This document shows positions 16,667 through 27,000 of a stretch of 56,549 nucleotides of DNA, in pieces. A model generated the notes under the pieces. It saw nothing but the letters and a program-made list of their open reading frames with translations. It ran no database searches and was not told the origin of the DNA. The stretch is taken from the NCBI GenBank assembly GCA_017534835.1, contig JAFXVT010000038.1, positions 1-56,549 of the forward strand, written 5' to 3'. The stretch comes from Ruminococcus sp. GTDB taxonomy: Bacteria; Bacillota; Clostridia; Oscillospirales; Ruminococcaceae. How positions within the stretch are numbered: position 1 is the first letter of the stretch; every line of letters starts with the position of its first letter. Position numbers and translations under genes: made by a program.

Positions 16667-16690
16667 GAGGAGCCCTGCGGCTCCTCCTTG
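16667..16690 (-). terminator. Terminator after the rubrerythrin gene
   Basis: GAGGAGCC (16667-16674) pairs with GGCTCCTC (16679-16686) around a CTGC loop; on the minus transcript the tail is CTATTTC, so it is a modest terminator. Confidence 0.6.
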
Positions 16691-16695
16691 TTTTA

Positions 16696-17235
16696 TCAGT
16701 AATTCTCGGCGTGTATCTCGAAATATGACTGTGGATGCGCACAGACCGGACATACGTCCGGCGCCTTTGTACCGACAACGATGTGTCCGCAGTTGCGGCA
16801 CTCCCACACCTTGACCTCGCTCTTCTCGAACACCTTCTGCATCTCAACGTTCTTGAGAAGTGCGCGGTAACGCTCCTCGTGGTGCTTCTCTATCTCGCCT
16901 ACTGCGCGGAATTTAGCAGCAAGCTCCGGGAAGCCCTCCTCCTCGGCTGTCTTTGCGAAGCCCTCGTACATATCTGTCCACTCGTAGTTCTCGCCGTCGG
17001 CTGCTGCACCGAGGTTCTCAGCTGTCGAGCCTATGCCCTCAAGCTCCTTGAACCACATTTTTGCGTGCTCCTTCTCGTTATCGGCAGTCTTAGTGAAGAT
17101 GGCAGAGATCTGCTCAAAGCCCTCCTTCTTTGCCTTGGATGCGAAGAAGGTATACTTGTTTCTCGCCTGTGATTCACCTGCAAAAGCTGCTAGAAGGTTC
17201 TTTTCGGTCTGTGTTCCTGAATAGCGGTTTGCCAT
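16696..17235 (-). CDS. rbr: Rubrerythrin
   Basis: 179 aa, ATG 17235, GGAG site upstream. The N-terminal ferritin-like four-helix domain carries the di-iron ligands ([13 protein letters not shown] at about 17-29, DNEKEHAK at about 52-59, and the later [11 protein letters not shown] at about 112-122). The C-terminal rubredoxin domain has CRNCGH (about 146-151) and CPVCAHPQ (about 162-169). Rubrerythrin reduces hydrogen peroxide in the cytosol of anaerobes. It has its own promoter (17282-17311) and terminator. No PerR-type operator was convincingly seen. Confidence 0.96.
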   Translation of the reverse strand: MANRYSGTQTEKNLLAAFAGESQARNKYTFFASKAKKEGFEQISAIFTKTADNEKEHAKMWFKELEGIGSTAENLGAAADGENYEWTDMYEGFAKTAEEEGFPELAAKFRAVGEIEKHHEERYRALLKNVEMQKVFEKSEVKVWECRNCGHIVVGTKAPDVCPVCAHPQSYFEIHAENY

Positions 17236-17281
17236 AGTTTTTTCACTCCATTTCGTTTTTTCGGTCTGAGCCGTTGATTAT

Positions 17282-17311
17282 ATTATATATCAGTCCGTCA
17301 GTAAAAGTCAA
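17282..17311 (-). promoter_or_regulatory. Promoter of the rubrerythrin gene
   Basis: Minus strand TTGACT (17311-17306), 18-bp spacer, TATAAT (17287-17282), lying just after the stop codon of the upstream pseudouridine synthase gene. Confidence 0.65.
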
Positions 17312-17327
17312 TACATTTAATGGAAAT

Positions 17328-18275
17328 TCAGCGAAACATCTCCATAAATCCCGGTTCGGGCGCGGTGATCCTCTTCTCATTCAGGTATGCAAGAGGCGAG
17401 CTCTCGGGAAGGCTGAATCCGAGCGCATATGCGCAAAGCTGCTGACGAAAAATGCCGTATCGCTTATTCGCACGTACATCGCCGTATTTGCCGTCGCCAA
17501 GCAGCGGCGCTCCGAGATGTGCAAGGTGAGCGCGTATCTGATGAGTGCGTCCGGTGTAGAGCGTGACCTCAACAAGATAAAGCCCCCTGCTCTCGGCAAT
17601 GACCTTCCAGCCGGTGCGTATCTCGCGGAAGCCGTCAGCCGGCGTGTCGGAAATGCGGACGATATTCCTGTCGGCGTCCTTGCGGTGATATGCTACAGCT
17701 ATGCCCTCGGGCTGAGGAGGCGCGGCTACAGTCACGCAGCGGTAGATCTTATGGAGCGAGCCGTTCTGTATCGCACTGTTTATCTCACGCAGAGCTGCCG
17801 CATTCTTCGCAGCTGTGACAAGTCCGGCTGTATTGCGGTCGAGACGGCTGCACAGCGCCGGTGCGAACGAGCTCTCAGCCTCGGGGACATACTCCTTCTT
17901 GCTGTAGAGGTACTTCTTCACGCGGTCTATGAGCGTATCGGCGGAAGATGTGCCGTTTGAGTGCGAATCGACCCCGACAGGCTTGAACACAACGAGAATG
18001 TTCCCGTCCTCGTATACCGGCTGTATTTCATCGGAGGCGGAGAGAAATCCCATATCGTGCGATCTCACAGCCGCGACCTCGTCCTTCACGTAGACGCGCA
18101 CAACGTCTCCTTCACTGAGAATGGTCGATATTTCGCACCTTTTCCCGTTTATCTTGATGTCCTTCTTGCGTATCAGGCGGTACATCATACTCTTCGGGAG
18201 CTCAGGCATTGATTTTCCGAGAAATCTGTCTATCCTCTGTCCGCTGTCATTCATATTAATTATAAATTCCTTCAT
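17328..18275 (-). CDS. RluA-family pseudouridine synthase
   Basis: 315 aa, ATG 18275. An N-terminal S4-like RNA-binding domain (RIDRFLGKSMPELPKSMMYR, about 14-33) precedes the synthase core. The catalytic motif CSRLDRNTAGLV (about 142-153) contains the invariant Asp after Arg-Leu. Later conserved parts include KIYRCVTV and TGRTHQIRAHLAHLG (about 240-254). RluC/RluD-type enzymes convert specific uridines of 23S rRNA to pseudouridine; which sites this one modifies cannot be decided. It is monocistronic, and the divergent lysozyme gene starts 204 bp away. Confidence 0.92.
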   Translation of the reverse strand: MKEFIINMNDSGQRIDRFLGKSMPELPKSMMYRLIRKKDIKINGKRCEISTILSEGDVVRVYVKDEVAAVRSHDMGFLSASDEIQPVYEDGNILVVFKPVGVDSHSNGTSSADTLIDRVKKYLYSKKEYVPEAESSFAPALCSRLDRNTAGLVTAAKNAAALREINSAIQNGSLHKIYRCVTVAAPPQPEGIAVAYHRKDADRNIVRISDTPADGFREIRTGWKVIAESRGLYLVEVTLYTGRTHQIRAHLAHLGAPLLGDGKYGDVRANKRYGIFRQQLCAYALGFSLPESSPLAYLNEKRITAPEPGFMEMFR

Positions 18276-18371
18276 TTAACCACCTTCGGTATTGTGCATA
18301 AATTTTTCCCTCTTGTTTAGTCTTATTTCTACAAGATTTTGTGTACTCAATGTGAATTTGCTCTCAAACAC

Positions 18372-18400
18372 TTGAAAAGCAAGCCAAAAAATGCTATAAT
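18372..18400 (+). promoter_or_regulatory. Promoter of the GH25 gene
   Basis: TTGAAA (18372-18377), 17-bp spacer, TATAAT (18395-18400), followed by an untranslated leader of about 75 nt in which no known riboswitch was recognised. Confidence 0.65.
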
Positions 18401-18479
18401 GATGAAGTCGGTTCCATAAACTGCTTAAATTTAGCTGACGGAAACGATAATCTTTTAAGGCAAAGGAGGCTTACGTGTC

Positions 18480-20657
18480 ATGGGAAATGTCAAGAAAATA
18501 CTTTCTGTAATGCTTTCATGTGCGATAGCCTTTAGTTCGGCTGCGGCTGCGATACCCGCATCTACAGCGGCACTCAGAACTGAAGATCCTTCTGTTGTAT
18601 ATGATAACACAATCGTGACAGAAAGTAAAGAGGAGGAAGTCCCCTTTAACGTATTCGATATATATGACGCTTTCTACGGTATACCCAAAACTACAACTAC
18701 TACATCTGCCGCCACTACTTCATCTACCACTACCACAAAGGCAACTACAAAGGCGACTACCACTTCGACCGCCGCGACTACTCAGCGACCGGTCGTAACA
18801 ACTACGGCTGCAACTACTATGCCGCCGAAATACACATCAGGTACAGGTCAGGCTGTTACTACAACAAGACCGATGCTCGGTACCGGCAACCCCAGACCCG
18901 CGACATCCTCAACAACGGCTGCAACTACAAAAACGACCGCAAAGCCTACATCTGCAACAACAACGAAAACAACTCAGGCGACCACAAAGCCTGTAGCCAC
19001 AACCACGACTAAGCCGCCCGTGACGACTGACGGAGCTGCGGAAACTACCGTTACCACAAAGCCGCAGGTTCTCCCCGTGCCGAACACATCGGCTTCGAGC
19101 CAGAGCACGACAGCTTCATCTGTTCAGACCGAGACAACTACCTCGGAGGTAACTACGATAGCTACACGTCCCGGCTCACTCGGTGATTTCTACCTCAACG
19201 GCATCGACGTTTCCGAGCATCAGGCTTACATCGACTGGGAAAAGGTTGAGCAGAGCGGTATCGACTTCGCGATAATCCGCGCCGGCTACGGCAAGGAAGC
19301 TTATCAGCGTGACCGCTACTTCGACATCAATATGCAGAATATCCAGAAGACAAATATCCACTACGGTATCTACTGGTTCAGCTATGCGATGACTGTCGAG
19401 GAGGCTCTTCAGGAGGCTAAGACCTGCTGCGAGATAATCAAGGACTATGACGGCTACACCTTCCCGATATACTTCGACATCGAGCTCAATTCCCAGCGTG
19501 ATTACCTCACAACTGCTCAGGTCTCAGCAATAACCGAGACCTTCTGCTCTTACCTTGAGGAACAGGGCTATTACACAGGCATTTACAGCTGTGCAAGCTT
19601 CCTCACAACGAAGATATACTCCAACGTGCTCGAAAAGTATGATGTGTGGGTAGCTCAGTACAACAGCAAGGTCGACCTCTACTACGGCGATTACGGTATC
19701 TGGCAGTATTCGAGCGTCGGTCAGGTAGACGGCATAAACACAGTAGTCGATATGAACTACTGCTACCTCAACTATCCCCTGCTCGTTTCTCCCGAAACCT
19801 ACACAGGTATCGTGACTACATATCCGCAGTCAGCAGCTGCAACTACTACCACGACAGCTGCAACAGGCGGCAGCACAACTTCTTCCGTTAACGGAAGCAC
19901 TACTACAGCTGCTCCCGTATCAACTTCGGCTCCGAAGACAACGGCTGCTCCGGTCACCACCGCTTCCGCGACAACAACTGCTCCCGTTACTACAACTACA
20001 GCCAAGCCTGTGCAGCAGTTAGACCCGTATTCATATTCATCCGTCGGAGTCAGCGTTTCCGGTGACAACGGCTATGTCAACTGGAACTGCATCAAGGATG
20101 CAGGCTACAGCTTCGGTGTTGTCCGCGCCGGCGGAGGACCCGATATTACCGGTTCTGACCCACTGTTCTACGTGAATATGGAGAACGCTATCACTGCCGG
20201 AGTTGACCGCGGCGTTTACTGGGAGATAATGTCAACAACAGAAGAGGATATGCTCAGGGAGGCTGAGGCTTTCCACAAGGTGATCAAGGATTACTCCTAT
20301 GAGTACCCGATATACCTCGACCTCACAAATCCCGCCATCAGGGACGCAGGTCTCTCAAAGGAGGAGCTCACCAAGCTCATAAGCACGTTCTGCTCTTACT
20401 TCGAGGATATGAGATACTACATCGGTATCCGCGCTGATGAGGACTTCCTCTGCAATTCGCTCGACCCCGAACTCTTCAAGGCTTATGACGTTTACCTCGT
20501 CAACAGCGGCGATACTCCCGTCTTCTCAGGCAAGTACGGCGTATGGCAGTTCGGCACTGAAAAGATAGACGGTGTGTTCGGTGATACCGAAGTGGCTTAC
20601 TGCTACAGGGTCTACCCCTCAGTCATGAGCTTCTACGGACTGAACCAAAGATCTTGA
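18480..20657 (+). CDS. Secreted GH25 lysozyme-like protein with two GH25 modules and Thr-rich linkers
   Basis: 725 aa, ATG 18480 after AAAGGAGG. A signal peptide (residues 1 to about 31, SAAAAIPASTAA) is followed by a Thr/Ala-rich linker (about 70-235), GH25 module 1 (about 238-445), a second Thr-rich linker (about 450-512) and GH25-like module 2 (about 518-720). Module 1 keeps the active site: GIDVSEHQ near its start and YFDIEL (about 331), supplying the Asp and the catalytic DXE. Module 2 reads GVSVSGDNG and YLDLTN at the same points, losing the first Asp and the Glu, so it is probably inactive. No dockerin or sortase signal is visible. Likely function: peptidoglycan turnover or competitor lysis. 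Terminator at 20664. Confidence 0.92.
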   Translation: MGNVKKILSVMLSCAIAFSSAAAAIPASTAALRTEDPSVVYDNTIVTESKEEEVPFNVFDIYDAFYGIPKTTTTTSAATTSSTTTTKATTKATTTSTAATTQRPVVTTTAATTMPPKYTSGTGQAVTTTRPMLGTGNPRPATSSTTAATTKTTAKPTSATTTKTTQATTKPVATTTTKPPVTTDGAAETTVTTKPQVLPVPNTSASSQSTTASSVQTETTTSEVTTIATRPGSLGDFYLNGIDVSEHQAYIDWEKVEQSGIDFAIIRAGYGKEAYQRDRYFDINMQNIQKTNIHYGIYWFSYAMTVEEALQEAKTCCEIIKDYDGYTFPIYFDIELNSQRDYLTTAQVSAITETFCSYLEEQGYYTGIYSCASFLTTKIYSNVLEKYDVWVAQYNSKVDLYYGDYGIWQYSSVGQVDGINTVVDMNYCYLNYPLLVSPETYTGIVTTYPQSAAATTTTTAATGGSTTSSVNGSTTTAAPVSTSAPKTTAAPVTTASATTTAPVTTTTAKPVQQLDPYSYSSVGVSVSGDNGYVNWNCIKDAGYSFGVVRAGGGPDITGSDPLFYVNMENAITAGVDRGVYWEIMSTTEEDMLREAEAFHKVIKDYSYEYPIYLDLTNPAIRDAGLSKEELTKLISTFCSYFEDMRYYIGIRADEDFLCNSLDPELFKAYDVYLVNSGDTPVFSGKYGVWQFGTEKIDGVFGDTEVAYCYRVYPSVMSFYGLNQRS

Positions 20658-20663
20658 ATACAC

Positions 20664-20698
20664 GATATGCACACTCCTTCCGGGTGTGCATATTTTTG
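20664..20698 (+). terminator. Terminator after the GH25 gene
   Basis: ATATGCACAC pairs with GTGTGCATAT around TCCTTCCGG, followed by TTTTTG. It contains an in-frame GTG (20686) that could otherwise be mistaken for the addB start. Confidence 0.85.
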
Positions 20699-20712
20699 CA
20701 ATGGAGATAGCT

Positions 20713-23700
20713 ATGATCGAATTTATCACAGGTGCTTCCGGCACCGGAAAAACTACCGAAATGTTCGGACGTATACGCTCTGCAGCCATTGAAGGCAAGA
20801 AACAGTGTATACTCGTTCCCGAGCAGTATTCACACGAATTTGACAAGAATCTGTACGGCTTCCTCGGCGCGAAGCTGTTCAACGAGCTCTTCTCACTCAG
20901 CTTCAGCAGCCTTGCACGTCAGCTCTTCCAGCTCTACGGCGAGCCCGACCGCAAGGGTGAATACGCCGATGATATGGCGAGAATGATACTCGTTTATCAG
21001 GCGATAGAGGCTGCCGCAAAGAAGCCGGAAATGCTCCGTTATTTCCGCCGCAGCAGCTCTCAGCCCGGATTTGCCGAGGAGATGCTCAAGCTAATCAGTG
21101 ATATGAAACGTGCCGGTATCACTCCCGATATGCTCACCGGACACGCTGAGCTGCTCGACAGCCGTCTGCGCGACAAGACCGTCGACGTCGCCTCCGTTTA
21201 CTCGGAATACGTCCGCCTGATGGAGGCATACGGCTTCAAGGACAGCTATGAAAATATCCGCTTTGCTGCCAGAACAGCAAATCTACAGCAGTATTTCAAG
21301 GGAAGGCACGTATATCTCGACGAATTCGAGAGCTTCAACGGCGATCAGCTCGAAATGCTCGAAGTCATTTTTTCGTCAGCCGAAAACGTCGTTATCACGC
21401 TCAGGACGGACGACGTTTCCGCAGGCGAATTCACCCTCTTCGAGACTGTAAATTCAACATTCCGCAGACTCGTCGGGCTCTGCCGCGAGCTGCACCTCGA
21501 ATACAAGGTCACCCGCCTGACCGAGAGTCACAGATTCGCATTCCCCGACCTGAGATACCTCAGTGAGAACGTTCTGCGAAACCGTCCGCTCGATGCCGGA
21601 AAAGCTCCGAAAGCGCAGAATATCCGCATTTTCGAGGCGCGTGATATGTACAGCGAGATCGAGTATATCTGCGCCGAGATAAAGCGTATCGTCGCATCTG
21701 ACAGCTCTGTCCGCTACCGTGACATCGCCATTATCTCAAACGATATAACCGGCTATGCTGACCTTCTCCGCGCCGCCTTCACACGCTATGAGATACCGTA
21801 TTTTCTGAGCATCGAGCGCTCCGTAAGCCACACTGCTGTTATGGCGTTCTTCATATCGCTGCTCGACCTGCTGACAGCAAAAAAAGTCCGCAGCGAACAG
21901 GTCTTCCGGCTGCTCAAATGCGGTATCCTCGATATTGCTCTCACCGATGTTTCTCTGCTCGAGAATTACTGTTACAAATGGTCGATAGACGGCGATGTAT
22001 GGCTCGCGGAGTTCACTTCCGAGGACGCTCAGCTCGTGAAGCTCGAAGCTCTCCGGAAGCAGGTCATCGAGCCGATAGTGAAGCTGAAAAAGCAGCTCTC
22101 ACGCAGGCAGTCAGCCTCCGGTATTTGCAGGAAGCTGTACACATACCTCTGCGACTGCGAGGCAGAGCGAAGCCTTGCCGCACTTATGGGCAGGCTCATA
22201 AGAAATGACCGCGACTATGAAGCAGCCGAGCTGAAACGGCTGTGGAAGTGCCTGATGGACATTCTCGACAGTATCGCTTCTACTCTCGGAGACGAAGAGG
22301 TCTATTTCAGCCGTATCGCCGACATTATGCGCTCGCTCATCGCCCGTATCACCTACTCGGTGCCGCCGCAGACTCTCGACGCTGTTACTGCCGCTTCATC
22401 GCGGACAGCACGTCTCAACTCGCCGAAGGTGATATTCGCGGCAGGCTCGAACGAGGGCGATTTTCCGAATCAGGTGACGCTCGGCGGACTCTTCTCGGGA
22501 AGCGACCGTCAGAAGCTCTCCGACAATGGGATAGAGATAGCACGTCCGCTCTCAGACCTCATCGCTTCGGAGCGTCTCATCGTCTATAAAGCCCTGTCTA
22601 CAGCCTCTCACAGGCTATACCTCACCTATCCCCTCTCAGACATCGCAGGTCAGGCGAAGTACCCGTCACAGGTCATCGACCAGATAACGAAGATGTTCCC
22701 GGATAAGCTCCTGCTCACCGAGAGCGACCTCACGCCCGAGCACTACGCTGTGACATATCACGCCGCCTACTACCACTATATGCAGAACAGGTCCGATAAC
22801 ACGCCTGTTATCGCCGCTATCGAGAAGGTGCTGCTCGAAGACCCGGTCTACCGGAGCCGTATCATCTCTGTTCTCGACCGCTCTGCAAGCAGAACGGCTA
22901 AAGCTATCGACACCGGTATTATGCAGAAGCTCAAAAGCTTCGAGCCGCTCACGCTCTCGCCGACTGCGCTCGAGAATTATAACAGCTGCCATTTTATGCA
23001 CTTTTGCAGCAGCTTCCTGCGTTTGCAGATGCCGGAAAAGATAGAGCTCGATGCACGTATCACAGGCGAGCTCACACACAACTGCTTCCGCTCGCTGCTC
23101 GGTTCGCGGAGAAAAAATGACTTCATAAACCTGAGCGTGGATGAACTGCAAAATGAGATAAGGTCCGAGGCTGAACGCTACAAAAATGAAAAACTCGCCG
23201 GAGATTTTGCGAAAACTCCGCGCTTTGAGCTGATGTTCAACAAGCTTGAGGAGCGGCTCACCGAGGTTTTCGTCCACACTCAGCACGCACTTATGGCAAG
23301 CGATTTCGTGCCTGTCGAATTCGAGTACGATATGAACGGCGATAACGCTCTGAGGCTGCCGTTCGCAAAGGGAAAAGAGCTCAGATTCGGCGGTATCGCT
23401 GACCGTATCGACACCTGTGAGGTCAATGGCAGAAAGTACCTTCGCGTTATCGACTACAAGAGCTCCGAGAAGTCTATCAACGAATTTACGCTCGCAGGCG
23501 GTCTGAATCTGCAAATGCTTCTTTACATCTTTGCAGCGACAGAGACCGGAAGCAAATTCGATGGCTATTCGCCTGCCGGTGTCCTCTACACGCCGATACA
23601 GATAGATGAGCTGAAGGCGGAAGAGGCAAAGGATGATACCTTCAATCAGGCTGCTGTCGATTCCGAGCTCCGCACGAAGGGTATCATCATTGACGATATG

Positions 23701-24060
23701 TCCGTAGCCGAGGCTATGGAGCACGACCTGAAAGGCAGGTTCATACCAGCTAAAAAGACGACGAAGGACGTTTTCGATTCGCGCTCGTCAGTTATGCCGG
23801 CAGCAAATATGAGCCGTCTGCGTGAAAATGTGTACAGCTCGCTCGTCAATGCGGCAGAGTCGATGCTGAGCGGAAGCATTGAGGCTGTTCCGCTGAAAAA
23901 CGGCAAAAAGCTGCCGTGTACATACTGCGATTATTCCGATATTTGCGGAAATCCGGACGGTGCAGTCAGCAGGCAGCCCGACGCTGAAAAGCTCGCGGAG
24001 GCTGCCGATATTCTCGGAAAAGGTACGAAGGGAGGAAATGACAATGGCTTGGACAACTGA
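20713..24060 (+). CDS. addB: ATP-dependent helicase-nuclease subunit B (AddB)
   Basis: 1115 aa. ATG 20713 is preferred because GGAG lies six bases upstream and the protein then begins MIEFITGASGTGKTTEMF, the AddB Walker A. The UvrD-like N-terminal domain has lost most helicase motifs, as is normal for AddB. The C-terminal RecB-type nuclease shows RVIDYKSSEK (about 910-919), and the Fe-S cluster cysteines are present: NSCHFMHFC (about 757-766) and PCTYCDYSDIC (about 1067-1077). AddAB resects double-strand breaks and recognises Chi for recombinational repair. The addA start lies 17 bp inside the 3' end, implying coupled translation. Confidence 0.95.
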   Translation: MIEFITGASGTGKTTEMFGRIRSAAIEGKKQCILVPEQYSHEFDKNLYGFLGAKLFNELFSLSFSSLARQLFQLYGEPDRKGEYADDMARMILVYQAIEAAAKKPEMLRYFRRSSSQPGFAEEMLKLISDMKRAGITPDMLTGHAELLDSRLRDKTVDVASVYSEYVRLMEAYGFKDSYENIRFAARTANLQQYFKGRHVYLDEFESFNGDQLEMLEVIFSSAENVVITLRTDDVSAGEFTLFETVNSTFRRLVGLCRELHLEYKVTRLTESHRFAFPDLRYLSENVLRNRPLDAGKAPKAQNIRIFEARDMYSEIEYICAEIKRIVASDSSVRYRDIAIISNDITGYADLLRAAFTRYEIPYFLSIERSVSHTAVMAFFISLLDLLTAKKVRSEQVFRLLKCGILDIALTDVSLLENYCYKWSIDGDVWLAEFTSEDAQLVKLEALRKQVIEPIVKLKKQLSRRQSASGICRKLYTYLCDCEAERSLAALMGRLIRNDRDYEAAELKRLWKCLMDILDSIASTLGDEEVYFSRIADIMRSLIARITYSVPPQTLDAVTAASSRTARLNSPKVIFAAGSNEGDFPNQVTLGGLFSGSDRQKLSDNGIEIARPLSDLIASERLIVYKALSTASHRLYLTYPLSDIAGQAKYPSQVIDQITKMFPDKLLLTESDLTPEHYAVTYHAAYYHYMQNRSDNTPVIAAIEKVLLEDPVYRSRIISVLDRSASRTAKAIDTGIMQKLKSFEPLTLSPTALENYNSCHFMHFCSSFLRLQMPEKIELDARITGELTHNCFRSLLGSRRKNDFINLSVDELQNEIRSEAERYKNEKLAGDFAKTPRFELMFNKLEERLTEVFVHTQHALMASDFVPVEFEYDMNGDNALRLPFAKGKELRFGGIADRIDTCEVNGRKYLRVIDYKSSEKSINEFTLAGGLNLQMLLYIFAATETGSKFDGYSPAGVLYTPIQIDELKAEEAKDDTFNQAAVDSELRTKGIIIDDMSVAEAMEHDLKGRFIPAKKTTKDVFDSRSSVMPAANMSRLRENVYSSLVNAAESMLSGSIEAVPLKNGKKLPCTYCDYSDICGNPDGAVSRQPDAEKLAEAADILGKGTKGGNDNGLDN

Positions 24061-27000
24061 ACAGCAGCACGCTATAGATGCGCGTGATTCGTCCATTATC
24101 GTATCCGCAGCTGCCGGAAGCGGCAAGACTGCCGTACTGACCGAGCGTCTCGTGAAGCTGCTCTCAGACCCGATGTCCGGTGTCAGAGCGGACAGGATAA
24201 TCGTTGTTACTTTCACCAACGACGCCGCCGCCGAGCTCAAAAAGCGCCTTGATTCCAAGCTGCGCCTTATGATAGACAGCGACCCCGGCAACGAATACCT
24301 CCTGAAACAGCAGGCTTTGCTGCAAAATGCGAAGATCTCGACGATAAACTCATTCTGCTTCGACCTCCTGCGCGAGAATATCACCGACGAGGGAATAACC
24401 TCCGGCTTCTCCGTGCTCGAAGACACCGACAATGAGGTCATACGCTCGCAGGCTATGGAGGAGCTTTTCGACTGGTACAGCTCTGAAGATTACGATACTA
24501 TCTCCTTCCTGTACGACAAATTCTGCCTGAAAAGTCAGAAGCCGCTCGTCACCGTCATAAACGAGACCGACCGCTTCCTCGCTTCCGTTGCGATGAGCGA
24601 TATATGGCTGAACAAAGCCGTTTCCGAATACAAAAAGCCGTTTATGGAATCTGCCTACGGAAAGAAGCTTTTCGGAAGCGTACTCGCGGCAGCTGACACA
24701 GCAGTTAAGCTCGCGGAGGACAATGTCGCGATACTCAATGACATCTTCCCCGACCAGACGATAAAAGCCGTTCAAGCCGCTATGCTTCAGGCTCACGAGG
24801 ACCTCACACGCGCCGAGAGCCTACAGCTCCACGCCCGGAAAATGACTTATCCGGACAGCAGCGAGCTTGCCGCGATAAAAGGTTTTGGCTCGCTGAAAGT
24901 GATAAGAGCAAATGTCACCCACAATGCCGCTTTGAGAGATGTTTTCAAGGCTCGCCGGAACAGGCTCAAAGAAATCGTTATCGGGACTGCTGACCTTCTG
25001 TACTCTGCCGAGAGCAATTTCAGCGAAACAGCTGAGGTCGTGGAAAAGCTTGCGGAAGTAGTTAAGAAGTTCCAGGAGCTCGTATGGGAACGCAAATGCG
25101 CAAAAAATGCTATCAGCTTCGATGACGGTGAAAGACTCGCGCTGCGTCTGCTCGCGGAGGTAGACGAGGACGGCAATGTCTCGCAGTCCGAGACAGCAAA
25201 GCGCACTGCCGAACACTACGACATCATTATGATAGACGAATATCAGGACTCAAACAACAAGGAGGACCTCATTTTCAAGCTCCTCACGAAGGACTACAAG
25301 CGCTCTCCCGAAGGCAGACCGATGTACGGCTCAAACGCCTTCCTTGTCGGGGACGTGAAGCAGTCGATATACAGGTTCAGGCTCGCGAATCCGCGCAATT
25401 TCATCGAGACGATGAAGAGCTCCGAGCCGTATGAGAGCAATGCGAAAAACCGCTATATACTGCTGAATAAGAACTTCCGCAGCTCGCCCGAGGTCATCAG
25501 CTTCGTCAACTACGTATTCGGCGAGATAATGAGCGAGAGCTGCGGCGACATCGACTACAACGATGACGAGAAGCTATACTACGGCGCTCCCGGGTATGGC
25601 GAGGCTGACAGAAAAAGGCTCACCTGCATCAATTTCATCAATACCGACCCGGTCGATACCGAGGACGATGAAGAGGAAGTACCTGAGAGTCCTGAAGCTG
25701 AGGTCGTAGCTGCGAAAATTGCAAAAATGCTCGCGGAGAAGGCTCCCGTGCGTCTGCCGGACGGCTCCGACAGACCGTGTACACCGAAAGATTTCTGCGT
25801 GCTGATACGCAAGAACAAGTTCTCGAAGGCGTATGTGAACGCCCTCGAAAGCCGCGGCGTAGCAGCGAAGGGAAGCGAGGAAAAGGGGTATCTCAGGTCT
25901 CAGGAAATAGCAATTCTTACCGATCTGCTGCGGATAATCGCAAATCCGCTGCTCGATGTACCTATGGCGGCTGTAATGGTCTCGCCGATGTTTATGTTCA
26001 GCATAGCCGACCTCGCTTTTCTCAAATCCTGTGACAGTAAAGCTGCTCTGTTCCCACTCATAAAGGCTGCGGCTGCCGGCGAGCTGAATGGCTCCGACCC
26101 TTCGCTCGAAGCGAAATGCAGGGAGTTCATCGAGGCTATCGACCGTTTCAGGCTCGACTCGGTAACTATGACTATCGGCGAGCTCATCGCCTCTGTCTAC
26201 GATACTACCGACTTCATCTCAGTTATGCAGCAGCAGACCGACGGCGAGAAAAAACGCGCAAATCTGCGCGCTCTTATCAGGTATGCACAGAATTATGAGG
26301 CGTCCGCGGCTGCCGAGGGAAGCGGCGGTCTGACCGGTTTTATCCGCCACATCGACCGCATACTCGAGAGCGGCGACTACGAACAGGGCAAGATTTCTGC
26401 CTCCTCCGGCGATTACGTCACTATCCAGACCCTCCACAAGTCGAAGGGACTCGAATACCCGTTCGTGTTCATCGCCGAGACCTCGTCGAGATTCAAGTAC
26501 GATTCCGGGTCTGTGATGTGCAGCGACGACGGCAGGATAGGCTTCGCTATGTACGATAAGAAGCTGATGCGCCGCTACAAGACCTTCCAGCAGAAAATGC
26601 TCCAGTCCGAGAGCAAAAATGACTCACGAAGCGAGGAGATGCGCCTGCTTTACGTTGGTCTGACACGCGCGAAGCAGCAGCTTTTCATTGACCTGTGCTG
26701 CGGTGAGGATTCGCTCAGTCACGTGCGCTCGCTTGCGGACAGCTGCGTGATAAACAGCAGCGACATATCCGCGCTCGTCAGTGAGGCAAACTGCTATTCC
26801 GACTGGCTGTGGCTGAGTCTTATGATGCACGGAAAATTCCCGGAGATAGCTGATAAGATCGGTATCCCATCCGGTCAGTTCGGATTCCCGGCACACGACT
26901 GCGAGGACGAGCTGTTCACGTATGAGGTCTGCGAGGCAGGAAGCACCCAAAAGCAGGAGATATGCGCCGCAGAGCCGGCAAAGCCCGATGACAAGGCAAT

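Noticed and set aside
18401-18479. Riboswitch upstream of the GH25 gene
   Set aside because: The leader is under 80 nt and matches no c-di-GMP, c-di-AMP or other aptamer that I can recognise.
20686-20712. GTG start giving a 9-residue longer AddB
   Set aside because: The GTG lies inside the terminator hairpin of the GH25 gene; ATG 20713 has a GGAG at proper distance.
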